From NCBI GenBank assembly GCA_018064565.1, contig JAGHVA010000267.1, positions 1 to 12,033 on the forward strand: a stretch of DNA of 12,033 nt. The letters are read 5' to 3'. The position numbers were made by a program, and so were the translations under genes. Each line of letters starts with the position of its first letter. The stretch's first letter is position 1. The DNA comes from Candidatus Colimorpha onthohippi (lineage in GTDB: Bacteria > Bacteroidota > Bacteroidia > Bacteroidales > P3). The notes beneath the pieces were generated by a model. It had not been told where the DNA came from and did not search any database. It saw only the letters and a program-made list of their open reading frames with translations. Positions 1 to 6,657 of the stretch are shown in pieces.

Positions 1-21
1 GAGCATATTGAATAGACTTTT

Positions 22-118
22 GCCCTTACTGGGCGTTCATAATCAACACCAATCTAACACCCAGGGTGCCGCTTGGCTCTGCCCTGGGCTATGTAAATAT
101 AAGCCTTTCAGGCTTTTT
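22..118. repeat. Three-hairpin intergenic repeat element
   Basis: Three inverted repeats lie in a row. The first is GCCC (22-25) / GGGC (31-34) with a 5 nt loop. The second is CCCAGGG (60-66) / CCCTGGG (82-88) around a GC-rich 15 nt centre. The third is AAGCCT (101-106) / AGGCTT (110-115) with a 3 nt loop, followed by a T run to 118. From memory, this order of hairpins, including the CCCAGGGTGCCGCT core, resembles a dispersed repeat seen often between genes in Bacteroidota genomes; that family link is recall, not a search result. The third hairpin plus T run could also work as a plus-strand terminator. No transposase gene is visible beside it, and the element may continue beyond the left edge. 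Confidence 0.6.
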
Positions 119-339
119 CTGACAAACTAAATCCTATATTACGTATGCGTACTACAATCTGCTGAAAATAAGACAGTTCTATATATTTTCAAAAGTTTTA
201 CCAGACAGCAATAATATATAGTAGTTTAGTTGTATTGATTCTTTTATAAGTTCTCTAATAACTTATGGTATATGAGTTACAAATTACCTTTCCTTAGTAT
301 GTGTACTTCCGTTAATGTTAATATCGGTTTCGTCATTGG
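119..339. other. AT-rich gap, no gene seen
   Basis: This stretch between the hairpin repeat and the DUF2130 remnant is strongly AT-rich. I see no open reading frame of useful length on either strand, no tRNA and no clear terminator. On the minus strand it lies where the C-terminal part of a full-length DUF2130 gene would be expected, but reading it by eye gave no recognisable DUF2130 sequence. The 3' part of that gene therefore seems to have been deleted or replaced rather than just broken by one stop. Confidence 0.5.
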
Positions 340-957
340 GTTAAACTGAGTAGAGCAATGTATCTTGAAAGTCTCTCCAATCATCTTGGGCTACACGCGA
401 CTATTCAAATTTTTGTAGTATTCTACTTGTTCGTTTGCTATCTTCAACTTCTGCTCATACTGCTCCTTGATGTTATTTTCGTTGATGGCAGCCTCTTTTT
501 TGATCAATTCGGCAGCGAGCTGAAGATTGGTTATCTCAGCATTTTTGAGCCGGATGATTTCCTGTGCTTTGTCCTGTTCCTCAATCAAAATATGATTTAT
601 CTTGTTGTCAAGTTCTTGGATAGCCGACTGAAGTTTGGCTATCTCCTCTTTGTCTGCAACTGTACGAGACAACTCTGTTTTTACCTTATCGACTACAAAG
701 TCGAGTTTACTTTTGTGTTGAGCATTCTTTGATTCATTCTTAGTCAAGACAACACCATTCTTGCTCAACTCCGATGGAGATGCCTTCTTCTCATTGGCTG
801 TATTTTGTTGTTTCAGCATATTGAGGATTCCAATCATATTTTCACATCTACTGCTACGGCTATTCGATGCGTCCTCAACCTGCTTAACGTTAGATGCGCC
901 GCTGGATTCATTAACGGTAACAGTCTTATGGCAGTTTGGACAAACAATTTCTTTCAT
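340..957 (-). pseudogene. Decayed DUF2130-family gene (zinc-knuckle, coiled coil)
   Basis: The ATG at 955-957 opens a 188-residue frame that starts with MKEIVCPNCHKTVTV, which matches my recollection of the N-terminus of DUF2130 proteins (a CPxC knuckle followed by a long coiled coil). Residues about 105-185 are rich in K, E, Q and L and are predicted coiled coil. The frame ends at a TAG at 391-393. Beyond that stop, in the same frame, 390-340 still reads KMIGETFKIHCSTQFN, which resembles the DUF2130 segment normally found right after the coiled coil (KMIGE..EQHC...FN). One substitution, for example TCG to TAG, would explain the stop. The normal C-terminal domain is not visible further down. 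The middle of the coiled coil also looks short and degenerate. The function of DUF2130 is unknown. A short functional product of 188 residues cannot be excluded, but a decayed gene fits better. Confidence 0.65.
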
Positions 958-1152
958 AGTGCTTATGTATTTATGATTTTACAATATGGTTATTTAGTTG
1001 AACGGGGTCGATACGCTGAGTACAAACAAGCTTGCTTGTATGTTGAAGCGAGAAAACATGCTATAAAATGAAAGCATTTTGGGGAGGGGGTGGTGAAACA
1101 TTATTTACAAACACCGAGTCGCCACAAAAAAAACAACGTTGAAAACAGAATG

Positions 1153-1160
1153 CAAAAGTA
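1153..1160 (-). promoter_or_regulatory. Bacteroidota-type -7 promoter box (TACTTTTG)
   Basis: On the minus strand these bases read TACTTTTG, an exact match to the TAnnTTTG -7 element used by the primary sigma factor of Bacteroides and relatives. No clear TTTG -33 element sits at the right distance. Transcription would start near 1147 and run through a leader of about 190 nt to the DUF2130 remnant at 957, or could make a short RNA ending at the stem at 1058-1077. The match is only eight bases, so it could be chance. Confidence 0.4.
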
Positions 1161-1260
1161 CTACAATAAATCGAAAACTACCATTCCATTTTGTACCATT
1201 ATGTTGAACATATACAAACAGACCAAAACCAAAATAGTTTACAAGAAATCAACATCACAC

Positions 1261-1292
1261 AAAAAATGGAAATCAACAAAATAATTTCCATT
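1261..1292 (-). terminator. Hairpin terminator of the sigma/anti-sigma/CpxP-like operon
   Basis: AATGGAAAT (1265-1273) and ATTTCCATT (1284-1292) form a perfect 9 bp stem with a 10 nt loop. On the minus strand the stem is followed directly by a run of T (complement of 1261-1265). It lies 21 bases after the stop of the CpxP-like gene, the right place for the end of that operon. The stem has only three G-C pairs, so it may be weak. Confidence 0.55.
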
Positions 1293-1313
1293 AATAAGAC
1301 TTACATAAAAACA

Positions 1314-1739
1314 CTATTTGTGATGTTTTTTTTGACGGAAATACTGCTGTACTACTTTGCGTTGTTCCGCCGAAAGGACATCATCTATTTGGAGCCTTAC
1401 GGCATACATTTCTTTAGTAATCCGGACCTGTAGATTGGCTTCTTTTTCAAACAAAGGATACAACTTGCCAGACTGGTCGCCTTCCTGTTGATATAAGAAA
1501 CGGATACTATCTTGAACCGATTTTTTTTGAGCACGCAGAGCCATTATCTGTTTTTGTGACTGCTCGTCGATAGCTTCCAACTTATGTTTTTGTACCAAAG
1601 AAAGGTCTTTGACAATATTTTCGATTTTGACATATTTGGAACGATGACCTTTATTTTGGGGAGGGGAAGACCAAGCATGCAAGGAAGAGAAGATACATAC
1701 AAAAACTATTACTAAAGAAATGAAATGTTTGTAATTCAT
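1314..1739 (-). CDS. CpxP/Spy-like periplasmic protein
   Basis: The predicted protein has 141 residues. Residues 1-24 form a signal peptide (short basic start, hydrophobic stretch ISLVIVFVCIF, then a small-residue region). The mature part is charged and predicted all-helical. It carries two LTxxQ-like motifs, LSLVQ (46-50) and LSAEQ (122-126), the hallmark spacing of the CpxP/Spy/CnrX-like family of periplasmic sensors and chaperones. The C-terminus RQKKHHK is basic with two histidines. Family members bind misfolded proteins or metals and damp a stress regulator. It is the last gene of a unit with an ECF sigma factor and an anti-sigma-like protein, 25 bases after the latter, so a role as the periplasmic sensor or feedback part of that circuit is a reasonable inference. 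The exact signal (metal, misfolded protein) cannot be read from the sequence. Confidence 0.7.
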   Translation of the reverse strand: MNYKHFISLVIVFVCIFSSLHAWSSPPQNKGHRSKYVKIENIVKDLSLVQKHKLEAIDEQSQKQIMALRAQKKSVQDSIRFLYQQEGDQSGKLYPLFEKEANLQVRITKEMYAVRLQIDDVLSAEQRKVVQQYFRQKKHHK

Positions 1740-1764
1740 AAACTTGGTATATTAGTTAAACTTT

Positions 1765-2118
1765 TTACTCACCCAAATAGTACAAATAATCCATGTCAGA
1801 ATCTACAGCATAATCAGCATTTGAACCATAATCGTACACAGAGACAAAAAGGTCGCCTAATCGTTCTTCATTATAATCTTTGGTAAACAACATGACGACA
1901 TTAACACTCAAAAACAGGAGTACACATGCCGCAACAGCAGCAACATAACCAACCCACTTACGATTAGGAGCAAAAAAACTATTAGTCAAAATATTTTTAT
2001 GCTGATGGGGCAAAGGATGCTCACGCACATAGTCCATAACCGATTGCGTCACATCTACCAACTTCGGACATTGAAGTTCCCGAACTGATTGCATCAACAA
2101 ATCATCATTTTGTTCCAT
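1765..2118 (-). CDS. Single-pass anti-sigma-like membrane protein
   Basis: The predicted protein has 117 residues. Residues 1-54 are polar and probably cytoplasmic, residues about 55-78 (WVGYVAAVAACVLLFLSVNVV) form one membrane helix, and residues 79-117 are acidic and tyrosine-rich, probably periplasmic. There is no HxxxCxxC zinc anti-sigma motif. Its ATG lies inside the end of the sigma factor gene (14 base overlap), which implies translational coupling and a fixed ratio of the two products. Size, topology and position directly after an ECF sigma gene are typical of the small anti-sigma factors of Bacteroidota, which are too divergent to recognise by motif alone. The expected role is to hold the sigma factor at the inner membrane until a periplasmic signal releases it. 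The call rests on context and topology, not on a recognised domain. Confidence 0.6.
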   Translation of the reverse strand: MEQNDDLLMQSVRELQCPKLVDVTQSVMDYVREHPLPHQHKNILTNSFFAPNRKWVGYVAAVAACVLLFLSVNVVMLFTKDYNEERLGDLFVSVYDYGSNADYAVDSDMDYLYYLGE

Positions 2119-2644
2119 AATCCATTAAGACCTTAAGATTTTTTTTTGCTCTGAAAATCAATGACTCCACCTTTGTCAAACTGCACTGCATAACATCAGC
2201 CACATCTTGATAACTAAAATCTTTGAAGACACATAATACCAAAGCCGTCCGCTGTTCATATTTTAGTTGCCCTATTGCCCAATGGAGCCTATTTATCTGC
2301 TCGTCATGCTCGATATGCTGCTCTGCGTTTAGGTCAGGCGAAGCATCATTCTCTTTTACTACATCAGCATACGAGACCATCTTTTTATGATGTCGAAGCT
2401 GCCGATACACCACATTGATAGTGATACGATATATGAATGTGCTGAGTTTGGATTGAAATTTGAAACGTGGCAACGCTTCGTAAAGGGCAATAAAGACCTG
2501 TTGCGTAAGCTCTTCTACATCCAACTTCGTACCACACAACTTATAGCATAAGTTAGTTACAACGCTTTGATATTCACGCACTATCTCCTCATAACGATTG
2601 ACATCGCCTTTCAATATAGCCTGTATAACCTCAAATTCATTCAA
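2105..2644 (-). CDS. ECF-type RNA polymerase sigma factor
   Basis: The predicted protein has 179 residues, the usual length for an extracytoplasmic-function sigma factor. Region 2 covers about residues 18-88, with DVEELTQQVFIALYEALPRF for core RNA polymerase binding and -10 recognition, then the FIYRITINVVYRQLRHHKK segment. Region 4 covers about 118-172 with the helix-turn-helix SYQDVADVMQCSLTKVESL that reads the -35 region. The frame has no in-frame ATG near the expected N-terminus. The family-like start LNEFEVIQAILKGD begins at a TTG codon (2642-2644), which I take as the start; the nearby ATG at 2638-2640 is out of frame. It is followed by an overlapping anti-sigma-like gene and a CpxP-like gene. 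The gene sits 56 bases after the S4 gene, so it may also get read-through from the TonB operon. Confidence 0.88.
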   Translation of the reverse strand: MNEFEVIQAILKGDVNRYEEIVREYQSVVTNLCYKLCGTKLDVEELTQQVFIALYEALPRFKFQSKLSTFIYRITINVVYRQLRHHKKMVSYADVVKENDASPDLNAEQHIEHDEQINRLHWAIGQLKYEQRTALVLCVFKDFSYQDVADVMQCSLTKVESLIFRAKKNLKVLMDYGTK

Positions 2645-2700
2645 TTGTTTAGTAACAAAGGGAAAGCAGTTATTGCAAAAAAAACAAAAAAAGATAGGTA

Positions 2701-3084
2701 TTATTTATACTTAAACTCTTCGATGTCGCGACGATCGCGTTTGGTAGGGCGACCAGCACCTCGATCCCGCTGCTCGAACGAGTATTGCCGAGCCAATGCG
2801 ATGCGTTCGTACTCATCAGCAGGTGTAAGGTCCGTCATATAATTCTCAACCAGTTTAGCTCCTACCCTACTGCCAAGCAGCGCCTTAACTTGAACGGTTC
2901 GGTGCAACTGGTCGATAACCAAATGGTACACCTCACCCTCCCGCACCTCATGAGAAGGTTTGACGGGCTGGTCGCCAAGCTTCACCTTGCCTGCACGGAT
3001 AGCATCGGTGGCCAACGATCGGGTTTTGTATAGACGTACAGCCCAAAGATACTTATCGATTCTAATTGGATCGGCTGAAGACAT
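2701..3084 (-). CDS. S4-domain RNA-binding protein, Hsp15-like
   Basis: From the ATG at 3082-3084 the product has 127 residues. Residues about 8-51 are an S4 domain (RIDKYLWAVRLYKTRSLATD, then IRAGKVKLGDQPVKPSHEVREGE), the fold that in Hsp15/HslR and RqcP binds large ribosomal subunits or tRNA-bound peptides of stalled 50S particles. The C-terminal end is basic (DRGAGRPTKRDRRDIEEFKYK), like the RNA-binding tail of Hsp15. A longer frame opens at 3141, but its extra 19 residues look unlike the family and would lengthen the overlap with tonB. The chosen ATG overlaps the end of tonB by 23 bases, so coupled translation is likely. The probable role is ribosome rescue or recycling of stalled 50S subunits; this is a family-based inference. 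Confidence 0.85.
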   Translation of the reverse strand: MSSADPIRIDKYLWAVRLYKTRSLATDAIRAGKVKLGDQPVKPSHEVREGEVYHLVIDQLHRTVQVKALLGSRVGAKLVENYMTDLTPADEYERIALARQYSFEQRDRGAGRPTKRDRRDIEEFKYK

Positions 3085-3862
3085 AGGTAATCGTTCCTTT
3101 CTGTTTTTCGGCAGCAGTCTCAGAAGCAGAGAACTTGGCATTTCGAGCTGCCGCTATAGCTTGATTAACAAGCGACTGGTCGGTAATAGTGGAGCCACGA
3201 CTGTTTTCGGCCATGATAACATTGCCCTGACGATCCACATACACCGTTATTACGATTTTGCCTTGCTGATTAGAGCTGTACGTTGGCTCAGGCAATGCAC
3301 GTGCTGTACGCCCAACAAGTGAGAAGCTGGTACCTTTGCCAGCAGCTCCACCTCCACCAGAGCCAACATAACCAGAAGCATTAGGATTGCCATTAGCTTT
3401 ACCCATATTGCCTGCCCCTGAAGTATTGCCCTCACTACCGCCATTTTGCGAGGCGTTTTTGTTGCGGCTGCCCGAAAACAGTGCGTTACGGTTCAATTCT
3501 GGTTGTTTAGGTGCTTCTTGTACCTTGGTTTGAGCGGTAGGTGTAGGGTCTGGTTTGGCAGTGGGATTAGCCTTGTCGGCAGTAGGCATAGACACCGACT
3601 CTTGAGTGCTTTGAGTGGCGACTTGTTCGGAAACTGCGGCAGACGAAGAAGCCGATTTTGCCACACTACCACCATCAGCAATCTGATCGTTGTCGCCTAA
3701 TCCCATATCGCTATAGCCTAAATTGACCTCCACCCCACTCTCAGGAATAGGCGGATCAGGCGGCATATAACCAAACAGAAGACAAATGACCACAATCACA
3801 GCCATTATCGCAGTAGTGGCAGCCGCCGATATGAGTTTGTATTTGCGTTGTTCCGATAGCAT
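3062..3862 (-). CDS. tonB: TonB-type energy transducer
   Basis: The predicted protein has 266 residues. Residues about 9-31 form the single N-terminal membrane anchor, followed by MPPDPPIPESGVEV. A long low-complexity linker (about 55-175) is rich in S, A, T, P and then G and N, and would span the periplasm. The C-terminal domain (about 180-266) contains SFSLVGRTARALPEPTY, then GKIVITVYVDRQGNV and ends with KGTITYVFSRSN. This pattern (F-L-GR..LP-P-Y then a beta sheet) is the Bacteroidota type of TonB C-terminal domain. With ExbB and ExbD it should pass proton-motive force to outer-membrane TonB-dependent receptors of the SusC type. The linker is Gly/Asn-rich rather than the Pro-Lys type of enterobacteria, which is usual in this phylum. 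The gene starts 15 bases after exbD and its end overlaps the S4 gene. Confidence 0.87.
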   Translation of the reverse strand: MLSEQRKYKLISAAATTAIMAVIVVICLLFGYMPPDPPIPESGVEVNLGYSDMGLGDNDQIADGGSVAKSASSSAAVSEQVATQSTQESVSMPTADKANPTAKPDPTPTAQTKVQEAPKQPELNRNALFSGSRNKNASQNGGSEGNTSGAGNMGKANGNPNASGYVGSGGGGAAGKGTSFSLVGRTARALPEPTYSSNQQGKIVITVYVDRQGNVIMAENSRGSTITDQSLVNQAIAAARNAKFSASETAAEKQKGTITYVFSRSN

Positions 3863-3877
3863 ATTACAAATGAAATA

Positions 3878-4306
3878 CTATTTTGGCGATGTGGCCAAGA
3901 TTACTTTGTGCTGACAATTATTTAACTCGTTGATAGCATTGACGGCATCAATCACATTAACAATATACTGCACCGGCACCGTCTTGTCGGCTCGCAACAC
4001 CACACAAGCATTGGTTACGTTTTCTTGTCCGCCCGAATTACTCTCTATACCTGATGCTATGAGCGACTGAAGTTCATCGGGCGCCACTGGCGTATCGCCC
4101 ACATAAAACGTGTTGTTCTCGTCGATATACACCGTAACATTCTGCTTTGCCATTGTCTTGCTATTGCTCTCGGGGAGCAACAATTTAACTGCATTAGGGC
4201 TGATCAACGTAGATGTTATCATAAAGAAAATCAGCAACAAGAAGACAAGATCAGACATCGTTGACGACGAGGTCTCGATCTTGATTTGGTTATGGCTTTG
4301 AATCAT
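3878..4306 (-). CDS. exbD: ExbD/TolR-family proton-channel subunit
   Basis: The predicted protein has 142 residues. A short cytoplasmic start (1-17) leads into one membrane helix at about 18-35 (SDLVFLLLIFFMITSTLI). It carries the conserved aspartate D19 at the place where ExbD/TolR/MotB proteins have the proton-binding residue. The periplasmic part (about 40-142) has the ExbD-type beta-alpha fold, with VTVYIDENNTFYVGDTPVAPDELQSLI and later VVLRADKTVPVQYIVNVIDAV. It should pair with the ExbB-like protein encoded just upstream (26 base gap) and drive the TonB protein encoded 15 bases downstream. It could serve a Tol-like role instead, but the neighbouring TonB with a Bacteroidota C-terminal domain favours ExbD. 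Confidence 0.9.
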   Translation of the reverse strand: MIQSHNQIKIETSSSTMSDLVFLLLIFFMITSTLISPNAVKLLLPESNSKTMAKQNVTVYIDENNTFYVGDTPVAPDELQSLIASGIESNSGGQENVTNACVVLRADKTVPVQYIVNVIDAVNAINELNNCQHKVILATSPK

Positions 4307-4332
4307 AAATCAAGAATATTGAAAGTAAGTTA

Positions 4333-5034
4333 TTATGCAGGTTCATGAAGCAAATCCATAAACTCTGTAGCGCGAGTTTCAAGTGTGTTGACCACTTTGT
4401 TGATACGGGTAACCAACACATTGTAGAGAAAATAAGCAACGATTCCGACAATCAAACCGCCTACAGTGGTAACCATAGCTTCATAAATACCACTTGCGAG
4501 CAATCCGATTTCGATATTATTGCCAGCATGAGCCATATCCTGGAAGGCTGTAATCATGCCAGTAACCGTGCCAAGAAAACCCAACATAGGTCCCAGTGAG
4601 GAGACGGTAGCTACTAACGAGACACGTTTCTCAAGGTTGGCTACCTCCAATTTGCCGACATTCTCGATAGCAGCCTGGATGTCGGGTAATGGCCTACCCA
4701 GACGAGATAGACCTTTGTCGATCATACGGGCTATAGGCGAGTTGGTCTGCTTTGCCAACTGACGAGCACCATCAACATTACCACTATGAATATATTGACG
4801 GATATTGGTCATGAACAGATTGTCGGACTCTGCATGCAGTGCATTGCGCAGCGCAAGATAGCGTTCAAAAAAGATATAGAACGCCAGCACCAACCCCAAT
4901 GCCAAGACTATCATCACCCAGCCACCTTGTACGGCAAGGCCCCACAACGTTTCTTTTTCCACAACCACATTTGTTGCCGATGCAACCGCAGTTTCGACCC
5001 CCGCAGGGTCACTTTGAATCAGAAGATGTAACAT
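4333..5034 (-). CDS. exbB: ExbB/TolQ/MotA-family proton-channel subunit
   Basis: The predicted protein has 233 residues. After a periplasmic N-terminus it has membrane helices at about 36-56, 142-166 and 184-206, with a cytoplasmic loop of about 85 residues between the first two. The segment SLGPMLGFLGTVTGMITAF (146-164) is the family signature around the channel, and GIYEAMVTTVGGLIVGI (182-198) is the third-helix signature. It forms the pentameric stator-like part of the ExbBD motor. This is the first gene of its unit, since a strong terminator lies just upstream (5076-5121). Its promoter must therefore be within about 50 bases of the ATG; that stretch is AT-rich but has no exact TAnnTTTG box. 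Confidence 0.9.
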   Translation of the reverse strand: MLHLLIQSDPAGVETAVASATNVVVEKETLWGLAVQGGWVMIVLALGLVLAFYIFFERYLALRNALHAESDNLFMTNIRQYIHSGNVDGARQLAKQTNSPIARMIDKGLSRLGRPLPDIQAAIENVGKLEVANLEKRVSLVATVSSLGPMLGFLGTVTGMITAFQDMAHAGNNIEIGLLASGIYEAMVTTVGGLIVGIVAYFLYNVLVTRINKVVNTLETRATEFMDLLHEPA

Positions 5035-5075
5035 AAAAGATGTATTGTTTTATAAATAAAGTGTTATAATGACAT

Positions 5076-5121
5076 AAAAACAAGACCACCACAACCATGT
5101 TTAAGCCATGGCGATGGTGGT
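5076..5121 (-). terminator. Strong hairpin terminator after DUF5683
   Basis: ACCACCA (5085-5091) pairs with TGGTGGT (5115-5121), and CCATG (5095-5099) pairs with CATGG (5107-5111), with a small internal loop and a 7 nt loop. On the minus strand the hairpin is followed by CTTGTTTTT (complement of 5076-5084). The stem begins at the last base of the DUF5683 stop codon. It separates the parAB operon from the exb operon. The outer stem is GC-rich, so this is the most convincing terminator in the window. Confidence 0.8.
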
Positions 5122-5729
5122 TATAACGACATTGTAAGTCCGAAACCTGGTGCGACCGAGTAGGATGAGACATCGGGCAAGACAGCGGGTTCAAGACGCA
5201 ATGAGATATTATCGTCTATTTGAAAATCAAAAAGATGTCCATATACAAACGCATCCAACAAGTTGAGTCCATAAGCCACAACACCCAACACTATCGAAAG
5301 TTGAAACGACTGATTGTTGGATACATACAGATTATACACACTCGCATCGGAGTAGTTGAGATATTTTTGCATAGACGGGCTACCTCCGTTAACGCGCAAG
5401 AGATACTCATCGCGACAAGCTTTCATGTCGCCATATTTAGTTATGCTCCAATAAGTCAGACCGCCCAAAATACCATAAATAATTGGTATCTTCCATGCCT
5501 GACGGTTGTAAACCTGTCCCGCTCCTGGCAGCAACGAGAGCAGAAGTGCTTTTTGGGGAGAATGCAACGACACCGTCTCTGATGGGATACTGCTGACGGC
5601 AGAATCAGCAAACACAGCATCAACCGAACTAACGGAAACAGGTTGTTGCTGGGAGAGACGATGCTGACATTGGGCAGAGAGAGAGACACAAACCCCCAAA
5701 ATCACGATTATCCAACTACGGAGGATCAC
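5121..5729 (-). CDS. DUF5683 membrane protein
   Basis: The predicted protein has 202 residues. Residues 1-21 look like a signal peptide or signal anchor. Residues 55-100 hold the DUF5683 hallmark, SPQKALLLSLLPGAGQVYNRQ followed by a hydrophobic hairpin (IPIIYGILGGLTYWSITKYG). A second hydrophobic stretch lies at about 144-160 (SIVLGVVAYGLNLLDAFV), and the C-terminus is beta-like. In Bacteroidota this family is commonly encoded after parB; its function is not established. The start is a GTG whose bases overlap the parB stop (GTGA, 5726-5729), so translation is coupled to parB. The tight link to chromosome segregation genes suggests an envelope protein co-produced with ParAB, but nothing in the sequence shows a direct role. 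Confidence 0.8.
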   Translation of the reverse strand: MILRSWIIVILGVCVSLSAQCQHRLSQQQPVSVSSVDAVFADSAVSSIPSETVSLHSPQKALLLSLLPGAGQVYNRQAWKIPIIYGILGGLTYWSITKYGDMKACRDEYLLRVNGGSPSMQKYLNYSDASVYNLYVSNNQSFQLSIVLGVVAYGLNLLDAFVYGHLFDFQIDDNISLRLEPAVLPDVSSYSVAPGFGLTMSL

Positions 5730-6613
5730 TTGGTTAACAGATTGATGATGCGATCAAAATCGCCATCATTGTTGAAATGAATAGTGAGCGTGCCTTTACC
5801 ACGACGAGAACGCTTGATATCCACTTCAGACTGAAGCAACTGCTTGAGCGACAGTCGGCTTTCAGCGTGTTTAGCTGGTAGATTGTCTTGCTTATTGGTT
5901 GCATGAACCACCTTCGAAGCTTGTTCTTTGGCCGTCTTGACACGCTGTTCGGTTTGATGAACAGACAAATGCTGACTGATGATATCATGCAATATGGCAA
6001 GATGCTGAGTTTCGTCATCTACACTTGCCAATGCGCGTGCATGAGCCATGCTAATCTGATCTGCATTAAGTGCCATCTGAGTTTCGGCAGGCAACGACAG
6101 CAAACGAAGATAGTTGGTAATAGTGGAGCGGTTTTTGCCCACGCGCTCACTCAACTGCTCATGAGTAAGTTGGCACTCTTCGATCAAAGCATTATAGGAG
6201 AAAGCGATTTCCATGGCGTTGAGGTTCTCACGCTGGATATTCTCGACCAAAGCCATTTCCATCATCTGCCCATCGGTAGCCACACGGATATAGGCGGGCA
6301 GATGTGTCAAGCCAGCAATCAGCGAAGCACGCATACGCCGCTCGCCTGCAATGAGCTGATATTTGCCATCTGGCATCTGACGAACCGTGATGGGAGTAAT
6401 CACACCTTGCTGACGGATAGACTGAGCCAAATCATTCAAAGCCTCCTCATCAAACTCCTTGCGAGGTTGAAACGGATTGACCTCGATATCAACGATGGCT
6501 ATCGAGGAGATGGCAGTAGTAACGGTAACCTTGGGTTTCGGATCCTCCAAATCTACACTTGGAAGAATCGAACTCAAACCGCGACCAAGTCCACTGTTTT
6601 TTTTGTTTGGCAT
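5726..6613 (-). CDS. parB: Chromosome-partitioning protein ParB
   Basis: The predicted protein has 295 residues, a normal length. The N-terminal GLGRGLSSIL (8-17) is the ParA-stimulating motif. The ParB/Srx CTPase domain covers about 40-130, with NPFQPRKEFDEEALNDLAQS, GERRMRAS (90-97; CTP and clamp motif) and ENIQREN (124-130). The parS-binding helix-turn-helix lies at about 148-175 (LSERVGKNRSTITNYLRLL). The C-terminal dimerisation domain is about 255-295 (GKGTLTIHFNNDGDFDRIINLL). ParB loads on parS sites near the origin, slides as a CTP clamp and works with ParA to segregate origins. The stop codon overlaps the GTG start of DUF5683. Upstream it is separated from parA by 191 bases that are mostly a repeat array, whereas parA and parB usually lie close together. 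I see no canonical parS palindrome in this window. Confidence 0.97.
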   Translation of the reverse strand: MPNKKNSGLGRGLSSILPSVDLEDPKPKVTVTTAISSIAIVDIEVNPFQPRKEFDEEALNDLAQSIRQQGVITPITVRQMPDGKYQLIAGERRMRASLIAGLTHLPAYIRVATDGQMMEMALVENIQRENLNAMEIAFSYNALIEECQLTHEQLSERVGKNRSTITNYLRLLSLPAETQMALNADQISMAHARALASVDDETQHLAILHDIISQHLSVHQTEQRVKTAKEQASKVVHATNKQDNLPAKHAESRLSLKQLLQSEVDIKRSRRGKGTLTIHFNNDGDFDRIINLLTK

Positions 6614-6657
6614 AGATGAAAATGTTTTGTACTTACTTAATATTGTTTACTTCTTTG

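Larger units (their letters stand above)
958..1313. other. Intergenic region between DUF2130 remnant and CpxP-like gene
   Basis: This gap of 356 bases has no convincing gene. It holds a minus-strand hairpin terminator at 1261-1292, a minus-strand TAnnTTTG box at 1153-1160, a perfect short inverted repeat ACAAGC/GCTTGT (1026-1039), a second weak stem ATGCT/AGCAT (1058-1077) and a G-rich run at 1081-1093. Frames on the plus strand here are short, lysine- and asparagine-rich and look like AT-rich noise. Confidence 0.5.

Noticed and set aside
1090..1433. Plus-strand short frames in and beside the 958-1313 gap
   Set aside because: They are Lys/Asn/Thr-rich products of AT-rich DNA, with no domain and no ribosome or promoter context, and partly antisense to the CpxP-like gene.
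2960..3322. Plus-strand frame antisense to the tonB/S4 junction
   Set aside because: It overlaps two well-supported genes and shows no recognisable domain.
5888..6619. Long plus-strand frame of 243 codons antisense to parB
   Set aside because: It is the shadow of parB, which has all domain motifs; the antisense product resembles no family and has no promoter or neighbouring genes on that strand.
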